DNA of 64,000 bases, from assembly GCA_018398815.1 (NCBI GenBank), contig CM031611.1, positions 48,831,263 through 48,895,262 of the forward strand, given 5' to 3'. Origin of the DNA: Conus ventricosus (Eukaryota; Mollusca; Gastropoda; Neogastropoda; Conidae). Position numbers and translations under genes: made by a program. A model generated the notes under the pieces. It was not told where the DNA came from, made no database searches, and saw only the letters and a program-made list of their open reading frames with translations. Numbering within the stretch: position 1 is the first letter of the stretch; every line of letters starts with the position of its first letter. Below are positions 13,551 to 26,640 of the stretch, piece after piece.

Positions 13551-14947
13551 GTAATGTTAACTTTCCTTTGCTCCTCTCAGACGTCTCATGAATCATGAAG
13601 CAGCATGTCTGCGGTACCTTATTTTGAAAAACAAACAAACAAACAAAGAATAACAGTCAAACCAATGAACAAAACCTACGGCTATTATTATTATGTTGTT
13701 TTTACTAAAATTTGGCATTAGTTGAATGTATGCATGTGTCATACTTGTTGCAAAGTAACTACACCTATATGCTTGAAATTGTGTTTTGATATTTCTTTAA
13801 ATGTAACCCACGTGTTAAGTTGGTAATTATTTTTAAAGAATTTCATTGATATTTAGAATGATGTTGAAAATATATGTCTAGTTTTTTTTGTTTTTTTTCA
13901 GTTCCCGAGTCTATGTGTTTGTTGTTGTTTAAAAAAAAAGTCACTGACAAAGTAGGACAATGTTATTTTATGTATTGTTGGTGCTTTGATCTGTGTACTT
14001 ACACCTGGTTCTTGTTTTGTAATGTTTTGTCAAACTTAAAATAGATAGATCTCACTTTGGGATCCAGGTATGGAGTTTTATTTTGTTTTCAGGTTGTATA
14101 CTTTTAATGGCCTACAAAGTGAGAAAATCTGTCAAACTGAAGATATTTTTCTACAGACCCAACCACCAACCAACCAATCAACCAAACACAAAAAAGATGA
14201 CAGATCAGATGGGGGGATTAAGAAAAAATATGCGTCTGATGATTTGGGTAAAGTGTGGAATTTTTTGACTAGGTTCTTGCATTACACTGAAAGGGACTCT
14301 TAAAATGTATGAATACAATATATTTTTCAAGCTTGAACTAGTAGAATAAGAAACATGTGTGACTTAGTGAGAATGACCATAGAAAGATCAAAATGACTCA
14401 TGATTATTTTCCTTTCGATAGGATTATAGTACTTTAAAAAAATCAAAATATGTCAGCGGCAAGTGTCTTTTTCTAATTTTTAGGTTTTTTTTTTTTTTGC
14501 CTTCTAATTGTCTAAGCCTTTGCCATGGCACTCTGCTCATTATAATTACCCCCTATCTAGCCACAGGCAGGTGGCACTTTGACACCCTACTCTTTACACC
14601 TTACACCCTTATCTTAATTATAGAGTCTGACATAGTGACAAATTAATGGAGAGTCAAAACTAGTAGTTACATGGCTTGGTTGTGAATAGCGTCAAGAGCA
14701 GTAGTTAGATTGCTTAATTGAAAGTGGATAGTAATTTTTTTTGTTTTTTTTGTCAGCTTACAGGAAAAAGTACAGAAATTTTGCTCAGCCAGATCTTCAT
14801 GAACCTTGCACTTTACACAAATGACAGATTATGCAAAGCAAGTGTGTGTGTGCACAGAGAGAATGAAATACACACACAATGTTCATTTTGCACAGATATT
14901 GAGAGACTTGAAGCATACGCTGTTTGTGCACATGTACATTGAAGCAT

Positions 14948-14962
14948 GCACACACACACACA

Positions 14963-15038
<76 letters not shown>
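14948..15038. repeat. (CA)n microsatellite
   Basis: CA repeat of about 90 nt with one CGCG interruption. Confidence 0.97.
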
Positions 15039-15039
<1 letters not shown>

Positions 15040-17169
15040 TCGTTCACACTTTCATGCTATGTTTCTGGTATGTTAGATAACCATATATGACTTCAAAGAA
15101 ATAAGAGACAGTCACACAAGGAAGAGAACACATTATTACCAACAGAAAGCCTAAACCAGTAAAGAAACGAGGAAGCCAACAACATTTGGTTCCAAGGTGA
15201 AACAGTTACTTGCCCATGACTTCAGATTACAGATAATGGAATGGTATTACCATGGGAGAAAAATCTGCTGTGACTACCCTTGTCTGTTATTTACTGCTGA
15301 TGTCTGCTGCCTCATTTAAGATTCCTTTTCAAGCAAACGCCTGTTGTGGGTACCCAACCCAGAGATAGGTAGAAGACTGTGTGATAAGTAATACCACCAG
15401 TGTACCCTTGAGTGAGCACTGCGCAGATCACTGCCACTCTGGGGGTGCACCATGCTGAGCACAGGGCACGCCTGATTGACCCATGTAATGTGCTGTCAGA
15501 CGTACTGCCCTAGGATGCTTATGGTGCGGGACAAGGGAGAGCATGCTGGATGAGAGCTCTCACTGAATTATTATGATTTTTTTTTTTTTAATGTTGTAGG
15601 TAGGAGGAGGTACACATGTATGGAATTTGCTTGTGTATAAGAATTTTGAAAGGGGAGGAATTTGGAAAGGGTTGGGAGGAGGAGTTTGGTGGAGGTACTA
15701 TAGCCACTTTATCCCCCACCACCTCCTCATTTCAACTTCCACCTTCCAAGTAGAAAATAGTATCTCGACCCCTCTTGGGTTCACATGATGTGCAAAGAAC
15801 AATGTTAATCACAGTAACATGGACTCAAACATGCAAAAATGTGTGCATATTGATTTAATTACTGGTGTGTAAAACAGATTTTAAGTACCGTATCCGTCAA
15901 ACATGAAGAAACAAATCACAAGACAAAACATGACGTGTTTCAACCTCTTAGGTCTTTGTCAGGCAAGAGAAACAACACTCAGAACAACGAAAATGAACGA
16001 GTTATTGGTGGTTAATGGTTTAGTGTGCCCGTTTATTGTGGGTTTGCATGTGTGTGAGTGTTTGTGTGCGCATGTTTGCCGAGTGAGTGATGATATCAGA
16101 ATATGAACATGTGCATATTTCTTTCACATAAAAATCAGTGGCTCATGTATGCTGTGGGTGAAGAGTTTAATAAAACGTACATAAACAACCTCTTATGATA
16201 AGTTTTTTGATATCCCCTTTCCTGTCCTTTATCCTTTTTCCCTCCTTTGAATTAATTTTAGAGTATGACATAAATAGTTGTAAATGACAACATGATTTTT
16301 TACTCCAGTTGTTTTGCTCCATTATTTTTTTAAAGTAATATTTGGTCAGTTAGTGGGGACAGCACCATGTATATGTATATGCATGCATATATATGTCATT
16401 TGCATTTTTCTTCTAAGATTATTTATTGTTTATTTTTAGAAATCTGTCTGCCGAACCTTGAGTAGAGCCAGAAAGTTCTCCAGCTGCATTATTCTTTCTT
16501 TGAGTTCTTACCATCTCTCAGTGTATGCCTGTCATACCTTCTCCCACATGTCAAAGTGATGTAGTTTGTGGTGTATTTTTTCAAGAACAAAATAAATAGT
16601 AGCTCACAGATAGGTGTGATTTTTAACCCTCAGACATGCTTTATTGTTGGCTGGGATATAGGACACGTCACCGAAGTATTTGCTCCAGATCTGAAGATAC
16701 AGGAGAATTAATGTTGTCTGTGTGTTCTTTTTATGCTGATTAGAAGAAAAATGTTTTTTTTGTGACACGCATAAACAGCAACAAAGTATAATCACCCATC
16801 AAGTCATGGAGCTTTGGGTTGGGGTGGTTATACGAGTTTGCCCCCCCCCCCCCCCCCAAGTTGCCTCCTCATCTTCCTTCCCTTCACCCTCTCATCTTCT
16901 TCTCCTATTTCCTCACCCTACCCCATCCCTGTTCCATCATTCCTTGTCCCCTCAAAAAAAGAAGAAAAAAAAGAGAGAAGCATTTTGAAAAAGCAAAGAC
17001 GACAGTGTGTCTGAATACCTTGCGGTGAAATAAATGCTCAGGTCATAGGTAGGTGGCATTTGCACCCAGCCTCCACCCACTATTCCCTTGCCTTTTGTTT
17101 CTCCATAATATTACAGCTTATTCCTCCTTGCGCCCCACCTTCTAGTTGTCAACTATTAGGGGGGAAAAT

Positions 17170-17216
<47 letters not shown>
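17170..17216. repeat. Poly-G tract, 47 nt
   Basis: Forty-seven consecutive G residues, the longest homopolymer in the window. It is flanked by ordinary sequence and is able to form G-quadruplexes. Its length may not be exact in the assembly. Confidence 0.9.
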
Positions 17217-17218
<2 letters not shown>

Positions 17219-17550
17219 ACAGATACTCATCGGCTGGAGAGCGGTTTAAACGTTTAGAGCAAATTGCAAAATGAAGGGTTTGGTATTCCCTCAGTCAGTA
17301 ATGATGTGCTCCAGTCACAGCCTTAGGAACAGTCGACCAAACTGGTTGTGCGTGTGTGTGTGGTAAATACCCAGTGCAGCTGGTGAGCGGTGATAAAGAT
17401 TGGAACAACAGGGTGATTTGCGCTGGAGGATGTTCACTTGAGGTCTGAAGACTTGTCATTATACTTCCTTCCGTCACTGGCTGGGACGTTCCTTCCCCTA
17501 GATGGTGATGTAAAGGAGACCCGTTGCTATCCATGTTCTTAGAAAGCTCA

Positions 17551-17551
<1 letters not shown>

Positions 17552-17612
<61 letters not shown>
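17552..17612. repeat. (CT)n microsatellite
   Basis: CT repeat of about 60 nt, pure pyrimidine on the + strand. Confidence 0.97.
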
Positions 17613-17620
<8 letters not shown>

Positions 17621-17640
17621 GTCTGGAGCTCTCTCTCACC

Positions 17641-17691
17641 TTCTGTCTGACTGTTTCCGTCTGTTACGATTATGTGGGGGTGTGCACAGGA

Positions 17692-17725
<34 letters not shown>

Positions 17726-17920
17726 TGTTTGTGTGTGTGTATGCTGTCTGACTGTTTCCGTCTGTTACGATTATGTGGGGGGGTGCACAGGAAGGTGTGT
17801 GTGTGTGTTGTGTGTGTTTGTGTGTGTGTATGCTGTGTATGAGTCTGTAAGCACATGTGAGCATGTGTTTATGTGTGTGTATGTGTGTGTGCACGTGTGT
17901 GTGTGGTGTATACTTAAGCC
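17641..17920. repeat. Duplicated 100-bp block with (TG)n tails
   Basis: A block beginning TCTGTCTGACTGTTTCCGTC and running through a G run and CACAGGAAG to a TG tract is repeated directly near 17741. TG-rich sequence continues to about 17920. Confidence 0.85.
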
Positions 17921-18635
17921 AAAGCGTGCCTGACCGAGCAAATTAAGGACTTGTCACTAGGACTATGCCCGTAATTCATACTGGGTCATTGCTCATTTAG
18001 GTAGTTCACATTCACTGGTAAAAGACTTGGAATCATTGCCCATGAAGGAAAAGAAAAAAAGATTCTACCCAGACTTCCACATTTAGACAGAAGGTCAGAT
18101 GAGAAGGTGAAGGTCGCCAAGAGCAGCAGACTTTAATAACCAGGGCGCCCCGAGTAATCCCTAAAGGAATGATTACATGTGAATAATGGCAGCAGGTCTT
18201 CAACCCATCAGACTGGGGGTTGGGGGGTGGGGGGTGGTGGTGGTCCTTCACCACAGTGTTTGTGCCTCACTGGAGGGAGGCTTGTCCTTGATCTCTCTGC
18301 TCACTGGTGCAAGCTGTCAGGACAATTATCTCCCAGGGCGGAGAGGGCTTGGTGCTCAGCCAGGGCCCTGAAAGGGCAAAATGGGGCTTGTGGGGTTGGC
18401 AGACTCCCTTTCCTCATCCTCTGTTTTTTCTTTTTCTTTGTGTGCTTTGTTAATGCTGTTAGGGTATCTGGAAAAAAAATTGTTGGATTGGTTGCAAGTC
18501 AGAGTAACCTTGGACTTTTTTTTTCTTTATTGGTTTTGTTTTGTATCTTCTGATGTTCAGAGTCATAAAGGAAATTTGTAAGTGAAAGAAAATAAAAAAA
18601 GAAATGGGTTGATGAGGAAACCTGAACATGTTATG

Positions 18636-18680
18636 CCCCCCCCCCCCCCCCCCCCTCTCAAAAAAAAAAAAAAAAAAAAA
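18636..18680. repeat. Poly-C (20) adjoining poly-A (21)
   Basis: Twenty C residues at 18636-18655 are followed, after a TCTC spacer, by 21 A residues at 18660-18680. Confidence 0.9.
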
Positions 18681-19555
18681 GGAATAAGAGGAAACGGTAT
18701 CTATGCATCTTTTCCCCTTTGGTACTTTTCATTGTGATTACATTGCCCATTGAAAGTGGACACAGGAAAATTTCTCCCCATAGATGCTTAAAACAAAAAA
18801 ACAAACTTTTGTTGGATCTATCAGATGGCTTTTTTTTGTTTCTTTAAAGATCTAGCCTAGTATAAAACAATGAAATGATAGAAAGTTGACATGAAGAGAA
18901 GACTTCCATTTTGATTGGCATACACTATACAGGTCTCCATTCATCAGTTGGAGTTGGCCTTGAGCAAACAGTGCACACTCACATTAGCAACCTCCCGAAA
19001 TATGAGGTTCTGGGTCTTTACAGCGTGGGGAGTCTTTGGGTGGGGGAGGGGACTGGGATGGGAATAGGGGGTGAATTTAGACAAAGAATGAAAGCATTCC
19101 AGAAAATCAGGTCTTTACAGTCTTTGTAGTGTTTATTTGGACGGTATTTCTTGGGGTGGGGTGGGGGTGGGGGAGTCAGTTTATTCAGATATATACTTTA
19201 CGAAAACAGTACAGTAATACACATTATATGGTGAAACCCCAAGTGTCCACTCATCAGTGACCTATTCAGGAAGTTGGCAACACGCTCAAGTTTCTGTGGA
19301 GAAGGCTTACACAGATGGAGGCTCTTTGTCCATGCCTTTTGTCGCCCAGTGTGTGTGTACCATTCTTCCCATACTTAACTGATTGTTTTTCACTCTTCCA
19401 AAAATGCTGAGTTATGCACAAGCGCGGCTGTGCTAGGGGAAACATGGGAAACTGCAGGCAAGCATAAGTATATAGTACAAACTGACAGGCATGGAAATGA
19501 ACTTGCTTTTTCCCACACACCAGCACATGCAGGGATATGCATGCAAGAATGCACG

Positions 19556-19823
<268 letters not shown>

Positions 19824-20020
19824 ACACTGTAATCCTTTGAAGTACTGAATGTGAGAAAAGTATAGCAACACTTGGATTATGCAAGGTGGAAGCATTATTA
19901 TTGGACTAATGGAAACCCAGAGAGTAGTAGTACTGAACACTCTTTGGCTTTTATTGTAATCATTTCTGGAATGAGAAGGTGAGCGAGTGTGTGTGAGAAA
20001 GTGAGTAAGCCACCCACCCA

Positions 20021-20128
20021 CCCATGCACGCATGCACGCACCCTCTCTCTCTCTCTGTCTCACGCACGCATGCACACGCACACACGCACGCACGCACGCA
20101 CGCGCACACACATTCTCACATACACACA
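20021..20128. repeat. (GCAC)n/(CT)n/(CA)n mixed simple repeat
   Basis: GCAC/GCAT tetranucleotides surround a short CT tract and run into CACG and CA repeats. Confidence 0.9.
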
Positions 20129-20326
20129 CTGTGAGAGTGTATAATTAAGCCTAACATAATCTTCGAATGGTCCACATTTAAAAAAGGAAAGGAGGAAAGA
20201 AAAGAAAATACCCTATACATGTAGTGAGCTTTACCTGTTATCACTAATATAACAGAGCTGCATAGTTTTTGTTCCTGCCAGGTGGCTTTGTTTATCTCAT
20301 GACCACTGGTGTTTATTGTTTAGCAG

Positions 20327-20362
20327 TGGAATGGACTACCTGCGAGGCTGGGCCCAGAAATT
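20327..20362 (+). CDS. Putative coding exon 3 (36 or 39 nt) of the host gene
   Basis: A tiny exon between a TTTAG/CAG acceptor and an excellent GTGAGTAA donor at 20363. With the two bases carried from exon 2 it reads SGMDYLRGWAQK and passes two bases (TT) on, so the phase is kept. The acceptor is a tandem NAGNAG (TAG at 20321-20323, CAG at 20324-20326). Using the first AG would add one Ser codon without changing the frame. The size being a multiple of three means it could be skipped. Evidence is splice borders, phase and protein-like sequence only. Confidence 0.55.
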
Positions 20363-22299
20363 GTGAGTAAACATTTCAGAAAGGAATAGACACCCCAAGG
20401 TGGGCTTTCCCTGAAAGCATGTGCCTCTTCACATACCTCCTGACAATTACTGCTTTCAATTCCTGTCTGTATAGATACCATCATTGCCCCACCTGTCTGT
20501 TTTTCTTCCTTGTATTGATGAGGTGGACTTCACCTGGCCGCATATATCTACTGCATCAGTCCTCTTTAGTCTGCTTGCAGAATGTTCCACTTTCAAGAGA
20601 ATGTGCATTGTGACAACCAGTCCACTGGTTGGGAAAGGGATTGAGGAATCGCATTTCAGAGATCTGTTTGCATGAAAGTTGGCCTTGTGGAGATTCTCTT
20701 CAGCTTGTTCTTTGTGCTAGTAAGCCGGATGCTGTCATGGCCCCCTGTAGATATTGCATCACTGTCAGCGACATAACATCTTTTTCCTCTAATTGAAGTT
20801 GAATGAGCATTTGATTGGCTGTTTCTCTGGAAATTCATTACAGCTTGCGGTCAAGATTGAGAAAGTTGTGGATGAGCATGGTTTCAAGTGCATGTACACA
20901 CTGCATGAACTTTTGAGACTTAATTAAGGAGGGTTGTTTGGAACAATGCTAGCACAGATATGTCAGTATGAAATGTTACTGTTCGGGAAAAGTTGATCAT
21001 TGATCGGGTATGTGTATAATGGCAGGATTCTTTCATTTGTTTTCATTATTTTCTTTTCTTTACCAAATTATCTGACCTGCTTGTAAAGTCTGATATTATC
21101 AGCATGTAGTCTTCCTTTGTGAGGTGTCCTTTTTTTTTCATTCACTTCAAAAACCTGTATTATCCCCCAATATATTGCTTGCTGTAGGCTACACCCAGTG
21201 GGTTTTCAAGTGCAATTGTACTCTAAAATGTGATATTTGGAATAATGTTTAAGCGCAGCAGATATAATCACAACCTGCTGTCACTGTTTTTGTTTTTCTG
21301 TATCATTGAAACCTATGTGTAAGTAAGTCTATTATTTATTTTGACGGCGACACATTCTATCCATTTAGTAATGTAGTAGGCCACCCATTTAGTATAGCTG
21401 TTTATCCATAGCAACTGTCAAAATTCTGATGGCTTTGTTGTCGATTCATGGTATATGCATACAAACAAGGGAGTGCTTTTCCCTTCCAGTTAGAGAATGG
21501 CTGTGGAAGAGCACTGTTGAGCTGTCTTCTTAAAAAAATGATACACTGATGAGAAAATAGCTTTCTTTGGTCGTAGGGGAGTGGTGTTCTGGGTTTGTGA
21601 GTGTGTGCGTATGGTGCATATTGATATTTGAGTGTATGAGCCCGTTGCTAATTCACGGTCCACACAGATTATGGAAATCATGAATAGTCCAATGATTTAA
21701 AACAGTAGTTTTCTCTGTCTGGAAAGTTGTGAAGGTTGTGGCCCAGGTCACGGAAAAGTCAAGAAATTAAAGCGACATAAATGTTTATTTCTAGTATACA
21801 TGCATGTGTGTAATTGTGCAGAATTCAAGTAAACATTTAGCCTTTGGTAGGCATTGTTGATACAGCCATTTTTTTTATACAATAAATACATTTTGTGTGT
21901 GAAAATAGGTAATTTGGGGTGATTTTGATTTCTGAATATGGCAAAGAAAAAATGTTGAAAGGTCATGGAATCTTGATCTTGTTAATCTGTATGGACCCTC
22001 CAATAAGTGTGTGTGTGTGTGTTGGGGCGTGTATTTGCCATCAGGTTTCTTTGTATTCAACATTTGTCAGCTTCCGTGATTTGTGGATGTGTGTATGTCT
22101 GCATTGGTGCCAGCCATGCTTGTTTTTATAAAGGAGCTCATGCTAATTAAAACTCTAGTATGAAGTTTTGATTTTATCAGCATTTTTCTAATGAAATAAT
22201 GAAGAACCAACAAAAGAAGTAATTTCAGCTAGATAGATCCATATTTTCAGTGATGAAGATGAAAAGTTAGTAACCAGGCATTCTCTGCATTGTAACTTT

Positions 22300-22470
22300 A
22301 ATAAAGATATGAATATAAAGGTTATGTGAAATATAGGATTGATAAAAGTATTTAGGTTACCTTAACAAGAATAAAAGTATATAGGTTATGTGAAGTAAAG
22401 GAAAAAATCATGATAAAGTGTATAGGTTACGTGGAATAAGGTTTGATAAAGATATTAGTATAAAGGTTGT
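22300..22470. repeat. Diverged tandem repeat, about 4 units
   Basis: Four imperfect units of roughly 40-50 nt share TATAGGTTATGTGAA-like and TTGATAAA-like segments. Confidence 0.7.
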
Positions 22471-22624
22471 AAAATTGCTGTACATTCCTTGGGCAAAAGT
22501 GAGAAGAAAATTTGAACTAGTTGCTATATTTTGTGGAATCTGGGAGTAACTGTGTTGGCTGTGTCAGTATTTCCACCGTCCATTTCACTTTCAAGATGGA
22601 ATGCAGGGTCTTCAGTGTGTGCGT

Positions 22625-22625
<1 letters not shown>

Positions 22626-22675
<50 letters not shown>
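22626..22675. repeat. (GT)n microsatellite
   Basis: About 25 uninterrupted GT units. Confidence 0.97.
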
Positions 22676-22680
<5 letters not shown>

Positions 22681-22744
22681 GGTTGTACACCTTACTTAAG
22701 GTTGTGACTTGTTCAGCTCTGCAGATGATACAGGAAATATTTTG

Positions 22745-22880
22745 AATATACTGTTGGAATTGAGAAATCTTTTTATGAGCACAAAAAACAAGTACACATG
22801 GTATAACATTGATTTTTAAAATATACTGTTGGAATGTGGAATATCGTTTTATGAGCACAAAAAACAAGTACACATGGTTT
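22745..22880. repeat. 74-bp tandem duplication
   Basis: Two copies share AATATACTGTTGGAAT and a long TTTTATGAGCACAAAAAAC segment. They start near 22745 and 22819. Confidence 0.88.
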
Positions 22881-23084
22881 ATTATTGAAACAAGAGATCC
22901 CTTTTGAATGAAAACCAATCCATTGCATCCTATAGAAGACACAGTAGTATTGAACGTACGAAGATTTGTTTTCAAACATACACAGAAGAATTCTTGATAC
23001 TTAAACTTAGGAAATAATGCTGTGATTTGAACAACATTCTTCAAGCTAGAATCCTTACATGTTAATCACTCAGGGAGGGTAGCC

Positions 23085-23335
23085 GTGTGATGAATAGTCA
23101 CCTCTGGATCAGGCGCTTCTGATCAGAATTGGATGTAACTTGTATGCCCAAAAGGCAGATTCCTCCCAGGTGAGGGAGAGCACCTTGTTCGCTCTGTGAT
23201 GTAAAGACAGCACATAAGGCGGGCAGCAGGATTGATGGATTTTATTCAGGTTGTCCTTGAGGATCCAACTTGTGATCTGAAGAAAGCTAGCAGTTCAATG
23301 CTCTTTCAACTGACCTGATCAGGCATTCAGATATG
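23085..23335 (-). mobile_element. tRNA-derived SINE-like element (minus strand)
   Basis: Read on the minus strand, the right end resembles a tRNA head. GTCAGTTGAAAGAGC matches an A-box region and AGTTGGATCCTC resembles a B box about 40 nt later. The rest is unique and the left boundary is a guess. It is clearly more diverged than the element at 50.3 kb. Confidence 0.45.
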
Positions 23336-23369
23336 TTGTTAAGCACTTGTTTGGTAGTGTTTAACATCT

Positions 23370-23371
<2 letters not shown>

Positions 23372-23411
<40 letters not shown>
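23372..23411. repeat. Poly-C tract, 40 nt
   Basis: Forty consecutive C residues followed by a C-rich, CCACTCCC-like stretch to about 23470. Confidence 0.9.
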
Positions 23412-24236
23412 ACTCCCACTGCACTGCCATCCATCCCTCCTACCCCACCACCCTTCCTCACTCCCACCCCTTCCAACACTTTCCATTTGGCTTCCCCGAA
23501 CCCCTTTCTCCAGCTTCATATGTTGATTTATGTCCCATGTAAAAAATTCATATTCAGGTCTTTAGAAGTGGCCTTTTTTGCTGGTGGCTTTTATGACTGA
23601 GAGAGATTTTGTTTATCTTGAGGTTTTCAGGAGTTTGTAATTTTGCTTTGACTGACATTAAAATCAGAATAGTCGCAGCTAGCTGTGGTATGGAGTTATG
23701 AAAAAAAGAGTCTTTTCGTTTTGTTTTTGTTTGCTTTGTTGGTACAGGCATGTCAGAGTGTATCATAAACAAATGTTCACTCTGTTGACTTCAAAGGTCT
23801 TCAAACTGTTGAGTTCAAAGGTCACTATCGCTTAGAGAGCTCCAGACAAGTTTTAGATTGCTTTTTGATATTTTTTTAAAATAAAATCAGTTATTTGAGA
23901 TTTATGGTCATTTATCGTCCTTATTTTTCTGGGAAAAAAAGTGCAAAACTGTTTGCACACATATTTAAGTGTATTGTACGGAATAGGTGCAGGATGACCT
24001 GTAAGGATGCAGGCCCATGGACTCAGGTCAATAATGGAGGTTTCCTGATTGGAGCGAAAGCTAACCCACATTTCTGTGTCATTGGTTGCCTGCCGATAGT
24101 TTTTTTTTTTTGCACAGCATTCTGGAGAAATGTAACTGGCACTGCAGCTGTCAGTAGGTGTCTGTTCAAGTTGCACATTTAGGTCCCTCCATCTTCTTCA
24201 ACACTGTCCTTTTTGGTGTCAAAGGTACCCATATCG

Positions 24237-24566
24237 ATGAATCGGTAAAGATCCTGGCATCTTGAAATTTAGCATCACCCTAAGTATGCCAACCACTTGA
24301 TGAATGGTGTACTGTCTGTAGAACAACACACACCATGATGTGAGTAAAGAGCGGAAACCCATGAATCAGTAAAGATATTGGCATCTTGAAAGTTAGCATC
24401 ACCTGTAAGTATGTTAACCACTTGATGAATGATGTACTGTCTGTAGAACAACACACATCACGATGTGAGTAAAGAGCGGACACCCATGAATCAATAAAGA
24501 TTCTGGCACCTTGAAAGTTAGCATCACCCCTAATTATGCTAACCACTTGATGAATGGTGTACTGTC
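24237..24566. repeat. 124-bp tandem repeat, about 2.7 copies
   Basis: Units begin ATGAATC(A/G) at 24237, 24361 and 24486 and share GGCATCTTGAAA, CCACTTGATGAAT and GTACTGTCTGTAGAAC segments at about 90 percent identity by eye. The third copy is truncated. An 88-codon minus-strand frame through it is a by-product of the periodicity. Confidence 0.92.
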
Positions 24567-25588
24567 CTGAACAATGGGCATTTCTTTCAGCCCACGCAAA
24601 ATCAACAGTAATATCATTTCAGATGAAACAGGAAAATGGGTTCTGCATTGTTTTATTGTAAATGCTATCTCATCTTAATGATGTATGAAAACTTCTAAAG
24701 CAAAGAAGGACTTGCCTATGAAGTTGACTCATCAATGCCAGCAGCTCATCAATGCCAGCAGAAACGTCCTATAGTTTACAAATAGCCGCCTGCACCAAAC
24801 TCACACAGAAGAAAGCATTGAAGCAATCAAGTTGAGGATGGCAGGTACAACCTTCCCAGTTCACCTAAAAGCATAAACTGGTACTGTTATCTTAATGTTA
24901 GAGCCAGATGCTTGTTTAGTTGTTGTTGGTCTTAAGAATATTTGGGCTTTATTTTAATATAATGGGGAAACAACTACGTAATTTTGAAATGTTTGACGTC
25001 AGGAAAAGAGAGAGCGAAGGATTGAGAAGATCAGCTGTAATACTTTTTATTAGTTGCACGTAAATATACCTAAAGTGTTGAAAAATTCTAGTGAATATAT
25101 TTTGTAGTGATTTATATTGGTAAAAAGCAATAATAATGGAGCTAATCCATTTGTGAAAGATCTCTTGTGAGGGTCAACATTTTTCTGCAGTATTGGTACT
25201 TGATATGCCCATGAATGTTTGATGATGAAAAGAGAGAATAAGTACCTAAGATCCTGCATAGCAACAGACTCTAGGAAAGATTCAGTGCTATCTTTCCTTT
25301 TCTGTTTGTTTGGTTTTGGTGCTTGATTTGTTTGTTTATTTACTTGTTTTCTTTTCCCCGAAGATGGAGTATGGCTGCCTTAATGGTGGGATGAAAAACG
25401 GTCATACACACAAAACTCCACTGCCTGTCTATACAGGCAGTGTCCGCAGGAGTATCAGCCTGCATACGTAGAAGAAAAGACTTGTTTTCTTTACTTTTCT
25501 AATTTCTAGTGGCAATAATGTAGGAAAGAGCAAATTATGCAGAAGACCAATGATGGCAGTTTTTGTTTGAAAGTATGTAAACTCTCCC

Positions 25589-25635
25589 AAATTTCACACT
25601 TCTGTCAAACCAAATTTCACACTTCTGTCAAACTC
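25589..25635. repeat. 24-nt tandem duplication
   Basis: CAAATTTCACACTTCTGTCA and the following bases are directly repeated. Confidence 0.9.
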
Positions 25636-26514
25636 TAGGTCTCTGTGAATATGGATATGTATCAAAACTATAACAGAACAGAGGACTGAAAACAAACAAA
25701 CAAGCAGAAAGAAAACACACAGTGTTTTGAACCAAACTTACATTTTTGTTCCTCTTGGAAGCTTTTTTATCTCTAGAAACAGAAATAGTTACATCCAAAT
25801 AAGAGAAAATGAAGTTTTTGTGTTTTGTTGCATTTGAGGAGATTAGACCTCGACTCCTGCAAAACATTCCAGGGGACGTGCCAGGTTAAGGCTTTTAGAA
25901 GTGACTGGGCTTCCCATACATTTGCATATCATACACTTACTGAAGTTGCAGAATATGTTTCAAATTGCAGACTAAGGTAAAAACTTGCAACAGTGTTTGT
26001 CGAAAAGAATGTTGACACATTACATCAACAGTTAGTGTGTCCATTCTCACTGGTTGATTTGAGAGGAGGAAATTCGATCAAACTCAGCAACATTCTGTTT
26101 CAATGGAGCCTTCCTCAGTAGAATATAACAGACTGCATTTTGACAAAAGTGTTACTTTGTATGCATCATTGGAATGGAACAAAATTGATTCAAGTGAACT
26201 TCTTACACTCTAGTGTAACATCTATGAAAATTGAAATTAAAAAAAAGGTGGGGGAAGGGGACATTATGATGATCCTTCAAAGTATCCTGCTTGGAGACGG
26301 GAAACAAGACAGCAAGTTGATCTATTGAAACTGTGTGGCAACCAATACAAAAACAGCTGCTTGTGCTAAGGCCAAAAGAGGAAATGCTTTCATGACTGGG
26401 ACATCAAACCGTAAACATTCGGCATTTGAAACTTTCCTTTTAGTTTATTTCCAGTTTTCCTCTAAAAAGTGTAAATTGAGGTATAAACACCCTTTAATTT
26501 GTCTTTTTTTTCAG

Positions 26515-26557
26515 GAGGTTTGCTGCTGCCTTGAAACAGAAACACAGAGAGCTCTGA
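26515..26557 (+). CDS. Putative terminal coding exon of the host gene
   Basis: The acceptor is strong: a T-rich tract ending TTTCAG at 26514. With the TT carried from exon 3 the frame reads L-RFAAALKQKHREL and stops at TGA (26555-26557). The basic, alanine-rich end looks helical. A canonical AATAAA lies 60 nt after the stop, which suits a last exon with a short 3' UTR. If exon 3 is skipped the phase still fits. The exon is short, so a chance match remains possible. Confidence 0.55.
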
Positions 26558-26616
26558 GTAGTATGATCTGCTGATGGCTCTATTGACTGGCATTACAAAA
26601 TTTTGGATTTAAACAT

Positions 26617-26622
26617 AATAAA
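26617..26622 (+). promoter_or_regulatory. Poly(A) signal AATAAA
   Basis: A canonical hexamer 60 nt after the predicted stop, followed by a T-rich GGTTTTTGTCC element near 26640. The motif is common in AT-rich DNA, so its weight rests on its position. Confidence 0.45.
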
Positions 26623-26640
26623 TGGGAAATACAAGGCATT

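Larger units (their letters stand above)
20363..26514 (+). other. Intron 3 (about 6.2 kb)
   Basis: Starts GTGAGT and ends in a strong acceptor. It contains (GT)n at 22.6 kb, a SINE-like element on the minus strand, a 40-nt C run and several short tandem duplications. No further exon was convincing. Confidence 0.55.

Noticed and set aside
16434..16470. Alternative terminal exon of the host gene after TTTTTAG
   Set aside because: The phase fits, but it would encode only seven residues before a stop, with no nearby AATAAA. The 20.3 and 26.5 kb exons give a better model.
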